From: Rhizobium albus
Lineage (GTDB): Bacteria > Pseudomonadota > Alphaproteobacteria > Rhizobiales > Rhizobiaceae
DNA: 64,000 nucleotides
Assembly (NCBI GenBank): GCA_030160035.1
Contig: BSNO01000001.1
Location: 1,488,001 to 1,552,000 of the forward strand
Direction of reading: 5' to 3'
Made by a program: the position numbers and the translations under genes. Positions 57,061 to 64,000 of this stretch are shown here, one piece after another. The notes beneath the pieces were generated by a model, which searched no databases, was not told the origin of the DNA, and saw only the letters and a list, made by a program, of their open reading frames with translations. The first letter of the stretch is position 1. Each line of letters begins with the position of its first letter.

Positions 57061-57711
57061 ATGCAGGATCATCCGGTGGATGACGGGACGCTTTCGCGCT
57101 TGGCCGCGGAAGGCGCGCTGGTCGCCTATTTCGGCTACGGATCGCTCGTCAACCGCGAGACGCTGCGCACCCACATCGTCGGCGCGCGGCCTGCGCGCGT
57201 TTCAGGCTGGCGGCGCGAATGGCAGCCACGCCCCGACGCGGGGCTTGCCGCCGATCACGCCGTGCATGCATCGCTTTTGACCGTGCGGCCTGCACCGGAA
57301 AGCGCGATCGACGGGCTTCTGGTATTCGACCATGTGGACAATCTCGCGGCGGTGGATCTGCGCGAAAACGACTACCAGCGCCGGCACGTGCCGCTCGAAA
57401 CGCTGACTGTTTTCGGCGACGGGGTGCCGGACGGGTGCCCGATCTATATCTACGAGGCCGATCCGCCGGAGGAGAGCCCGGAGGACTGCCCGATCCTGCA
57501 ATCCTATCTCGATGCAGTGCTGAAGGGCTTCCTGCGCGAGCACGGGTTGGCAGGGCTTCAACACTTCATTCGGGGAACCGCCAACTTCGACACGCCAATC
57601 CTCGGCGACCGGGATTGGCCGATCTATCCGCGCGCGGTCAGCCTCTCTGCAGAAGATCGCGCGCTCTTCGATCGGCTGCTGCAAGAAAATGGCGCGCGTT
57701 ACGTCGCCTGA
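57061..57711 (+). CDS. Gamma-glutamylcyclotransferase-fold protein
   Basis: A 216-residue protein with the fold's entry motif YFGYGSLVNRETL near residue 23 and a likely catalytic acidic residue in LRENDYQRR. Members form 5-oxoproline from gamma-glutamyl peptides or have other amide-cleaving roles. An AGGAG lies upstream of the ATG at 57061. It lies two genes after gor, but is not clearly co-transcribed with it. Confidence 0.85.
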   Translation: MQDHPVDDGTLSRLAAEGALVAYFGYGSLVNRETLRTHIVGARPARVSGWRREWQPRPDAGLAADHAVHASLLTVRPAPESAIDGLLVFDHVDNLAAVDLRENDYQRRHVPLETLTVFGDGVPDGCPIYIYEADPPEESPEDCPILQSYLDAVLKGFLREHGLAGLQHFIRGTANFDTPILGDRDWPIYPRAVSLSAEDRALFDRLLQENGARYVA

Positions 57712-57823
57712 AGTCTATTCGTTGCGCGCTCTTTGCTTGGGGAGCGCTTTGGGTTTATAAGCCCGGCTTCGAACGGCGGGCAGGGCATGTCCGTCGTCAG
57801 GGAAGAGCCGACAGGTGAGCGTT

Positions 57824-59203
57824 ATGGCACAGACATGGAACCCCGCAAGCTGGCGCGACAAGCCGATCCAGCAGGTCCCCTCCTATCCGGATCTGGAGGC
57901 GCTGAAGACTGCCGAAGCGCGTCTGGCCAGCTTCCCGCCGCTCGTTTTTGCCGGTGAGGCCCGCAAGTTGAAGACGTCGCTTGCCCGCGTGGCCGAGGGC
58001 GAGGGCTTCCTGCTCCAGGGCGGCGATTGCGCCGAGAGCTTCGCCGAGCATGGCGCTGACAACATCCGCGACTTCTTCCGCGTGTTCCTGCAGATGGCCG
58101 TCGTTCTGACGTTCGGAGCGCAGCAGCCTGTCGTGAAAGTCGGCCGCATTGCCGGCCAGTTCGCCAAGCCGCGCTCGTCCGACAACGAGACGAAGGACGG
58201 CGTGACGCTGCCTTCCTACCGCGGCGATATCATCAACGGCATCGAGTTCGACGAAGCGTCGCGCATTCCGAGCCCGGAGCGCCAGATCATGGCCTACCGG
58301 CAGTCGGCCGCAACGCTGAACCTGCTGCGCGCTTTCGCGCAGGGTGGTTACGCCAATCTCGACAACGTGCACCAGTGGATGCTCGGCTTCGTCAAGGACA
58401 GCCCGCAGGCCGAGCGTTACCGCAAGCTCGCCGACCGGATCTCCGAGACGATGGACTTCATGAAGGCAATCGGGATCGATTCCGAGAGCAACCGGTCGCT
58501 CAACGAAACCGATTTCTTCACCAGCCATGAAGCACTGCTGCTTGGCTATGAAGAGGCGATGACGCGCGTCGATTCCACATCGGGCGACTGGTACGCCACT
58601 TCGGGTCACATGATCTGGATCGGCGACCGCACACGCCAAGCCGATCACGCCCATATCGAGTTCTGCCGCGGCATCAAGAACCCGATCGGCCTGAAATGCG
58701 GACCGAGCCTGCAGCCGGACGATCTGCTCAAGCTGATCGACATCCTCAATCCGAGTAACGAAGCCGGCCGGCTGACGCTGATCGCGCGCTTTGGCCACGA
58801 CAAGGTTGCCGAGCACCTGCCGAAGCTGATCCGCGCCGTGGAGCGCGAAGGCAAGAAGGTCGTCTGGTCCTGCGATCCGATGCACGGCAACACGATCACG
58901 CTGAACAGCTACAAGACGCGGCCTTTTGAGCGGATCCTGTCGGAAGTTGAAAGCTTCTTCCAGATTCACCGGGCCGAGGGTTCGCATCCGGGCGGCATCC
59001 ACATCGAGATGACCGGCAAGAACGTGACCGAGTGCACGGGCGGTGCGCGCGCGGTTTCCGCCGACGACCTGTCGGACCGCTACCACACCCATTGCGACCC
59101 GCGCCTCAACGCCGACCAGGCGCTGGAACTCGCTTTCCTCGTCGCGGAACTGCTCAAGGGCGGCCGCGACGACCAGTCCCGCAAGGTGGCTGTGAACGGG
59201 TGA
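57824..59203 (+). CDS. aroG: Class II 3-deoxy-7-phosphoheptulonate synthase
   Basis: A 459-residue plant-type DAHP synthase, the first enzyme of aromatic amino acid synthesis. Family stretches: [33 protein letters not shown] region near 45-75, [12 protein letters not shown], and CDPMHGNTI with the metal site. ATG 57824 (MAQTWNP) has AGGTGA before it and matches relatives; a GTG three codons upstream is less likely. The symbol for this class varies between genomes. Confidence 0.94.
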   Translation: MAQTWNPASWRDKPIQQVPSYPDLEALKTAEARLASFPPLVFAGEARKLKTSLARVAEGEGFLLQGGDCAESFAEHGADNIRDFFRVFLQMAVVLTFGAQQPVVKVGRIAGQFAKPRSSDNETKDGVTLPSYRGDIINGIEFDEASRIPSPERQIMAYRQSAATLNLLRAFAQGGYANLDNVHQWMLGFVKDSPQAERYRKLADRISETMDFMKAIGIDSESNRSLNETDFFTSHEALLLGYEEAMTRVDSTSGDWYATSGHMIWIGDRTRQADHAHIEFCRGIKNPIGLKCGPSLQPDDLLKLIDILNPSNEAGRLTLIARFGHDKVAEHLPKLIRAVEREGKKVVWSCDPMHGNTITLNSYKTRPFERILSEVESFFQIHRAEGSHPGGIHIEMTGKNVTECTGGARAVSADDLSDRYHTHCDPRLNADQALELAFLVAELLKGGRDDQSRKVAVNG

Positions 59204-59214
59204 GATCGCGGGCT

Positions 59215-59826
59215 TTAGCTGCTCTGCTGCTCGCGAAGCTGGGCAGAGCGCTGAAGTGCCAGTGCAAATCGGCGGTGGAGACCATTGCCGGGTAGCAGAT
59301 CATTGGTGGTCACGATGCCGGAAGCCATCGCGATCACCAATGCCGGTTCGAGACCGGTATTGTCCACGAGCAATACTTCATCGGCGAGTGCCATTGCTCG
59401 TGGCAGATTTTCGAACGATGACTCATATCGACGCGTGATGGCATCCGGCGCGATGTGGTGACCGCCGAGCTTGACCCGCTCCTGAACACGTCGAATGTGA
59501 AGCTCCGCATTCTCCAAGGCGATGAACAGCAGGGAAATCTGGTAGCCGGACGAATGACACTGCTCCATGAGTCGCAGCGACTGGCGGCTGCTCAATGTCG
59601 TTTCGTAGACCAGGCTTTCGCCGGCAGCCATCAATTGGGACAATTGGTTGAGTGCTTCGCGGCCCGCGCTGATGGAAACCCCTTCCGGATCCCGCGGATT
59701 AATTTGTCTGGCGATAACGTCGGCGTTTACAAACTGTCCGCTCGGTCGCAGCAAATCGTAGACGGTCGATTTCCCGCTTCCATTCGGACCGCCGATAATG
59801 GTGCAGATCTTATTCTGCTGGTTCAC
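59215..59826 (-). CDS. Zeta-toxin-family kinase
   Basis: A 203-residue P-loop kinase with IGGPNGSGKST near residue 12, FVNADVIAR with the catalytic-type Asp and Arg, and a later LVYETTLSS. Zeta toxins phosphorylate UDP-GlcNAc and block cell-wall synthesis. It begins inside the end of the small upstream gene (17-base overlap). The arrangement suggests a toxin-antitoxin module. Confidence 0.85.
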   Translation of the reverse strand: MNQQNKICTIIGGPNGSGKSTVYDLLRPSGQFVNADVIARQINPRDPEGVSISAGREALNQLSQLMAAGESLVYETTLSSRQSLRLMEQCHSSGYQISLLFIALENAELHIRRVQERVKLGGHHIAPDAITRRYESSFENLPRAMALADEVLLVDNTGLEPALVIAMASGIVTTNDLLPGNGLHRRFALALQRSAQLREQQSS

Positions 59827-60046
59827 GACGCAGTGATCTGGAAGGAAGTGCGGCTTTAACGACGTCGATGCCGTCGATGATTTCGATCAGGTGGCGTTCG
59901 CCGTCAGGCATCTCACGAATGATACCGTCAGCAAGAGACGGGTCGGTGTAATAAACGGCGATGCCCGCCGCCTGTGCCTTGGCTCGTGCCACACGGCCCG
60001 ACTGCTCGATTTTCGATCGGTTGTGTTGCCATTTTTCAATGAGCAT
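59810..60046 (-). CDS. Small partner (probable antitoxin) of the zeta-type kinase
   Basis: A 78-residue protein overlapping the kinase gene by 17 bases. It has a basic N-terminus (QHNRSKIEQSGRVARAKAQA) and an acidic, hydrophobic C-terminus. It does not look like the epsilon antitoxin; the role is inferred from position only. Confidence 0.6.
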   Translation of the reverse strand: MLIEKWQHNRSKIEQSGRVARAKAQAAGIAVYYTDPSLADGIIREMPDGERHLIEIIDGIDVVKAALPSRSLRREPAE

Positions 60047-60106
60047 CTTCGGACCATCTCATCCCGGTTTATCGCATAATAGCCGAGAGCGAAATTTTCG
60101 CCAATC

Positions 60107-60763
60107 TCAGGCTGCAGCCGCTTCGGCGACGACCTGGCGGATGGCGTCGGCGAGCGTTGCTGCGGGCTGGGCGCCGCTGATGGCGTATTTGTTGTTCAGG
60201 ATGAAGCAGGGCACGCCCTGGACGCCCATGCGGCCGGCGTTTTCGATCTCGGCGGACACCGTTGCCCGGTCGAGTTCGCCGGCGAGCTTCGTTGCGACGA
60301 CGGCGCGGTCGAGGCCCGCTTCCTCGGCGCAATCGAGCAGGGTCTGGTCGTCGCCGATATGCGCACCTTCGGTGAAGTACTTGCGAAACAGGCTTTCGAC
60401 GACCCGGTCCTGAGCCATGCGGCCTTTTTCACCGGCCCAGCGGATCAGGCGGTGGGCGTCAAGCGTGTTGGCAGAGACTGGTATCGCGTCGAAGTCGAAG
60501 GGAATCCCTTCTTCGCGGCCTGCCTCGCGCACCCGCTCGTAGATGGCTGCGGCGCGCTCGGGCCCGCCGAACTTCTCTTCGAGATAGCGCGCGCGGTCCT
60601 TGCCCTCTTTAGGCAACGTCGGATCGAGCTGATAGGGGCGCCAGTTGATCTCGACGGCTACATCGCCATCAAGCGCTGCGACGGCGCCTTCAAGCCGGCG
60701 CTTTCCGATATAGCACCAGGGGCACATGACATCCGAGATCACGTCGATGCGGATTGTCTTCAT
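60107..60763 (-). CDS. DsbA-family (FrnE-like) oxidoreductase
   Basis: A 218-residue thioredoxin-fold protein with the active site DVMCPWCYIG (Cys14 and Cys17) and the cis-proline loop GVQGVPCFILN. There is no signal peptide, as in cytosolic FrnE proteins linked to oxidative stress. 2-hydroxychromene-2-carboxylate isomerases share the fold but usually lack this CxxC. The TfoX-like and glutathione genes are unrelated by position. Confidence 0.9.
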   Translation of the reverse strand: MKTIRIDVISDVMCPWCYIGKRRLEGAVAALDGDVAVEINWRPYQLDPTLPKEGKDRARYLEEKFGGPERAAAIYERVREAGREEGIPFDFDAIPVSANTLDAHRLIRWAGEKGRMAQDRVVESLFRKYFTEGAHIGDDQTLLDCAEEAGLDRAVVATKLAGELDRATVSAEIENAGRMGVQGVPCFILNNKYAISGAQPAATLADAIRQVVAEAAAA

Positions 60764-60802
60764 GGTGATCGTCTCCTCGGATGCGCTTTTTGCGTTCGGC
60801 GC

Positions 60803-62632
60803 CTATTCGCCGGCCACGCGGCCGTCCCACCATGTGGGCAGCGTGTATCCATATATGGGTGTTGTTTCCGGCCGTTCGATATGGGCCCAACGTGCGACCC
60901 ATTGTTCTTCGACGTGGTAGAGCGGCACCATGTACCAGCCCGACAGCAGCACTCGATCGAAAGCCCGGACAGCAGCGGTGAATTCTTCGTCGCTGCGGGC
61001 GTTGAGCATCGCATCGATCATGGCATCGATCGCCGGGTCGGCGGCACCGGCGAAGTTGAAGGTGCCTTGCGGATCGCGCGAACTGGAGTGCCAGCGCCAG
61101 TTCTGTTCGGCGCCGGGAGAAAGGGTCGACGGGTAGGACTTGACGATCATGTCGTAGTCGTAGGCGAGGCTTCGCTGCTGGTACTGCGCGTCGTCGACCG
61201 TGCGGATGCGCATGGCGATGCCGAGAGAGGTGAGGGTGCGCTGGTAGGCGAGCGCGAGTTTTTCCTGGCCTTCGTTTTGCGTCATCACCTCGAAGGACAA
61301 CTGCCGGCCGTGCTCATCGACCATGCGACCGCCCTCGATATGGTAGCCGGCTTCTCGCAGCAGATCATAGGCGGCACGCTGGCTTGCGCGGTCGCGGCCG
61401 GCGCCACTGGTGCGTGGCATGGTGAAGCTGCCGTTCATGATTTCGGGCATCACGGCATCGGAGAACGGTGCGAGGAGGTCCTTCTCCAGCGCATTGGCGG
61501 GTGTTCCGAGGCTCGAGAAGTCTGAACCCTGCCAATAGCTCTGCGTGCGCGTATAGGCGCCGTCGAAGAGCGTGCGGTTTGCCCATTCGAAATCGAAGAG
61601 CATGGCAAGCGCCTGGCGCACCTGCCGGTCGGCGAAGATGTCGCGGCGCGTGTTGAAAACGAAGCCCAGCATGCCGGAGGGAAGCTGGGGGCGGAACTTG
61701 TCCTTGACGATCCGGCCATCTTCGACGGCGGGGAAATTGTAGGAGCGCGCCCAGGCGGTGGGGCTGCCCTCGGGAAAGACGTCGAACAGGCCGCGCTTGA
61801 ACGCCTCGAACTGAGAACTCGCCGAGAGAAAATACTCCACCGTTACGGTGTCGAAATTGTCGTGGCCGCGTTTGACCGGCAGGTCACGGGCCCAGTAATC
61901 GGGGTCGCGTTCGAAGGTGATGCGCTGGCCGGGCTCGACCTTGGAGACCAGATAGGGGCCGGAACCGATCGGGGGCTTGAGCGAGGATCGGTCGAAGGTC
62001 TCCGCATCGATCGCGTGCTTCGGCAGGATCGGGCTCATTGCGATCAGCAATGGCAGCTCGCGGCTCGCATCGTCCCCGAAGGTGAAGCGCACGCCGCGCT
62101 CGCCGATTTTTTCGAGCTTCTCGACGAAGTTCAATCGGGTGGAATAGGGCGGACGGCCTTTTTCGGCGAGCAATTCGAAGGAGAAGATCACGTCTTCCGG
62201 CTTGATGGGCTCGCCATCGGAGAAGCGCGCTTCCGGGTGGAGCTGAAACTCGATGAAGCTGCGCTCCTCATCCCATTCGGCGGTCTCGGCGATCAGGCCA
62301 TAGAGCGTGAAGGGTTCGTCGCGGCTGCGAAACATCAGCGATTCGTAGACGAGGTTGCCGTATTCCTGATCGATCACGCCACGGGCCGTGGTGCGCATGG
62401 ACTGCAGGATGAACGGGTTGAGGCTGTCGAACGTGCCGACCACGCCATAGGCGATGCTGCCGCCCTTCGGCGCGTCGGGATCGACATAGGGCAGGTGCTC
62501 GAAATCCGGGCCAAGGGCCGGTTCGCCGTGCATGGCTATGGCATGAACCGGTTCGGCGGAGGCAGGCGACAGAAGCGCCGGCAGGAAGGCGGCGGCAATG
62601 GCGAGCGCCACGGTCGGAGAAAAGCGACCCAT
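60803..62632 (-). CDS. Extracellular solute-binding protein family 5 (YejA-like)
   Basis: A 609-residue periplasmic receptor with a signal peptide ending near ASA (residue 26). Visible: HAIAMHGEPALGPDFEHLPYVDPDAPKG-type opening, FSDGEPIKPEDVIFSFE and GSGPYLVSKVEPG. YejA-type receptors bind peptides or muropeptide-like ligands. No permease genes follow; the downstream gene is FrnE-like 39 bases away. Confidence 0.92.
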   Translation of the reverse strand: MGRFSPTVALAIAAAFLPALLSPASAEPVHAIAMHGEPALGPDFEHLPYVDPDAPKGGSIAYGVVGTFDSLNPFILQSMRTTARGVIDQEYGNLVYESLMFRSRDEPFTLYGLIAETAEWDEERSFIEFQLHPEARFSDGEPIKPEDVIFSFELLAEKGRPPYSTRLNFVEKLEKIGERGVRFTFGDDASRELPLLIAMSPILPKHAIDAETFDRSSLKPPIGSGPYLVSKVEPGQRITFERDPDYWARDLPVKRGHDNFDTVTVEYFLSASSQFEAFKRGLFDVFPEGSPTAWARSYNFPAVEDGRIVKDKFRPQLPSGMLGFVFNTRRDIFADRQVRQALAMLFDFEWANRTLFDGAYTRTQSYWQGSDFSSLGTPANALEKDLLAPFSDAVMPEIMNGSFTMPRTSGAGRDRASQRAAYDLLREAGYHIEGGRMVDEHGRQLSFEVMTQNEGQEKLALAYQRTLTSLGIAMRIRTVDDAQYQQRSLAYDYDMIVKSYPSTLSPGAEQNWRWHSSSRDPQGTFNFAGAADPAIDAMIDAMLNARSDEEFTAAVRAFDRVLLSGWYMVPLYHVEEQWVARWAHIERPETTPIYGYTLPTWWDGRVAGE

Positions 62633-62968
62633 GAATGAAACTCCGGCGGCGTATCAATGCTGATTTGATTCGCGAAACCCTAACACGATCGCCACTGGTC
62701 TCGCATGAGGTCATGCCTGAGCTTGTGTTGGGGCGATATGATGGTGGTCGCTGCAATCGCTATTGCCGATCGGGTTCTAGTGGATATTGGGATCAAACGG
62801 GTGTAACGAGGCCCGTGACGTATCGCCGAGGCAATTCTGCGAGCCATTGTAATGCCGTATTTGGCCAACAGGACGGGGCGATATCGGGGGCGTGCGAGAC
62901 GGGATTCGTCGTCGCGGGGCCGGATCGAACACACTCTTGAAGAGACGATTGAGGAGACGTAGAAGCCA
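62633..62968. other. 336-base divergent gap between yejA-like and ialB-like genes
   Basis: No gene is supported. It must carry the promoters of both divergent genes. I see no clear -35/-10 pair, no long palindrome and no terminator; short frames here lack ribosome binding sites. The IalB leader ends in GAGGAG 19-24 bases before its ATG. Confidence 0.5.
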
Positions 62969-63610
62969 ATGAGCGTCAGGAACGCGATCAGCACCAAGAC
63001 GGCCGCCGCGGGCAGCGCAGTCTTTGCAGCGGCCATGGGTTTCGCCGTGATGGCTTCGCCCGCCATGGCGCAGGCACCGGCTTCCGGGCAGGCACCCCAG
63101 GGCTGGTACAAAGCCTGCACCCAGCAGGCTGAAAACGACGTCTGCGTCGTCCAGAACATCGTCGCCGCCGGAAATGGCCAGCTCCTGACCGCCGTCGGCC
63201 TGATTTCGGTCGAGGGCCAGGTCAATCAGCGCGTCATGCAGGTTTCCGTGCCTTCGGCGCGCCTCGTCCAGCCGGGCATCAACATGCAGATCGATGGCGG
63301 ACAGGCCACCAAGCTCGATTTTGCCGTCTGCATGCCCGACAAATGCGTGGCGGAAGTTCCGCTGACTGATGCGATGGTCGCCGAGTTCAAGCGCGGCGGT
63401 GAGGTCGTCTTCACATCTGTCAACTTCCAGCGTGCGCCGAACCCGATCAGCATCTCGCTGTCGGGCTTCACCCAGGCATTCGATGGGGAAGCCATGGCGC
63501 AGTCGGAACTGGAAGAGCGCCAGCGCGTGCTTCAGGAAGAAATGCAGCGCAAGGCTGCCGAAGCGCGCCAGCGCCTCGAGGAAGCCCAGGAAGCCGCCAA
63601 GTCGAACTGA
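62969..63610 (+). CDS. Invasion-associated locus B (IalB) family protein
   Basis: A 213-residue secreted protein with a signal peptide ending near PAMAQ (residue 35). The IalB core is visible: GWYKACTQQ, NDVCVVQ, and FAVCMPDKCVAEVPL, with four cysteines placed for two disulfides. The C-terminal 40 residues form a charged coiled coil (EERQRVLQEEMQRKAAEARQ), longer than usual. Common in this order; invasion role known only in Bartonella. Confidence 0.9.
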   Translation: MSVRNAISTKTAAAGSAVFAAAMGFAVMASPAMAQAPASGQAPQGWYKACTQQAENDVCVVQNIVAAGNGQLLTAVGLISVEGQVNQRVMQVSVPSARLVQPGINMQIDGGQATKLDFAVCMPDKCVAEVPLTDAMVAEFKRGGEVVFTSVNFQRAPNPISISLSGFTQAFDGEAMAQSELEERQRVLQEEMQRKAAEARQRLEEAQEAAKSN

Positions 63611-63638
63611 TCGGCGCGATTTTCGGAGTTTGAATACC

Positions 63639-63674
63639 AAAAGGCCCGGGTCGCACGTACGACCCGGGCCTTTT
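63639..63674. terminator. Bidirectional terminator between ialB-like and hspQ genes
   Basis: A perfect 15-base stem with a 6-base loop; arms start with AAAA and end with TTTT, so each strand gives a hairpin followed by a short U-run. It lies between convergent stops. Confidence 0.85.
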
Positions 63675-63692
63675 GATTCTATGAGATAAAAA

Positions 63693-64000
63693 TTAGTGAC
63701 CGATGGGGCCGCGGGGCCGATAGCTGCCGTCAGTCGGCCCTTCGAACACCTCCAGAACCTGAGGATGCCTCACGGGCTGGGCGTTCTCATCGGGCACGAG
63801 GTTCTGCTCCGAAACATAGGCAATATATGAGGTTTCGGCATTCTCGGCGAAGAGGTGATAGAAGGGCTGGTCCTTGCGGGGGCGCACTTCAGCGGGAATG
63901 GCGTTCCACCATTCCTCCGTGTTCGAGAATGTCGGGTCGACATCGAAGATCACGCCGCGAAACGGGTAGACCCGGTGTCGCACGATCTGGCCTATACGGA
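63693..64000 (-). CDS. hspQ: HspQ-like protein, N-terminus beyond the window
   Basis: At least 102 residues. The frame continues past 63983, where the codons read RIGQIVRHR, the normal HspQ sequence just before YPFRGVIFDVDPTFSNTEEWW, so the true start lies beyond base 64000. HspQ binds hemimethylated DNA and helps Lon degrade certain proteins. The C-terminal segment DQPFYHLFAENAETSYIAYVSEQNL is typical. Confidence 0.92.
   Translation of the reverse strand, partial: RIGQIVRHRVYPFRGVIFDVDPTFSNTEEWWNAIPAEVRPRKDQPFYHLFAENAETSYIAYVSEQNLVPDENAQPVRHPQVLEVFEGPTDGSYRPRGPIGH

Overview
The window is a dense, high-GC chromosomal segment of an alphaproteobacterium, most likely a Hyphomicrobiales (Rhizobiales) member close to Rhizobiaceae, Phyllobacteriaceae or Aurantimonadaceae. 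The evidence is the gene set: purSQL linked to bolA and a CGFS glutaredoxin, the DUF1476 F1-ATPase zeta inhibitor beside purC, an IalB-family protein, a DUF1217 protein, an ATP12-type chaperone and an HspQ-type protein. I saw no tRNA, rRNA, CRISPR array, transposase or integrase. About 65 genes can be supported, including one 27-codon gene with a near-ideal ribosome binding site.

Layout. 1-6240: end of a membrane protein, ttcA, a very large secreted curlin-repeat protein with a palindrome in its AT-rich upstream region, and two tandem Bcr/CflA-type drug exporters. 6260-15572: purine genes on the minus strand (purC, purS, then purQ, a small lipoprotein, purL, bolA, grxD). They are split between purS and purQ by a 4-kb block holding kynA, a phytanoyl-CoA dioxygenase-like gene and a translationally coupled SGNH/GSCFA pair. 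15860-22480: F1 zeta inhibitor, HpcH/HpaI aldolase, a small hydrolase divergent from a membrane-anchored protein with an 18-bp palindrome between them, purB, rpe, a P1 peptidase and a periplasmic binding protein.

22700-28130 is a maturation cluster for a CO-dehydrogenase/xanthine-oxidase type molybdenum enzyme: MoxR ATPase, VWA protein, XdhC split in two, and a MoeA-like/MobA-like fusion. The structural enzyme genes are absent. 28120-37450: small zinc-ribbon and TfoX-N proteins, the 27-residue membrane peptide, dnaE, a Do-family protease, rarA and a redoxin-like/2OG-Fe(II) oxygenase fusion. 37606-41903 is a red-light sensing operon: heme oxygenase, bacteriophytochrome kinase, Rcp1-type receiver, and a receiver-HWE kinase, all overlapping. 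A B12-binding AerR/PpaA-like regulator at 50.3-51.2 kb adds a second possible light or cobalamin input.

42-64 kb is mainly housekeeping: crcB, a pseudouridine synthase, ATP12, pccB, fghA, rpiA, gor, class II DAHP synthase, a FrnE-type DsbA protein, a YejA-type binding protein, an IalB-family protein and hspQ (cut by the window end). It is interrupted by a less GC-rich insert (VapBC-like pair plus a DUF4238 protein, 46.4-48.0 kb) next to an unusual six-repeat DUF1217 protein, and by a zeta-toxin module at 59.2-60.0 kb. The most interesting leads are the SGNH/GSCFA/dioxygenase cassette inside the purine cluster, the giant curlin protein, the phytochrome relay with its HWE kinase, and several unexplained palindromes in front of genes.
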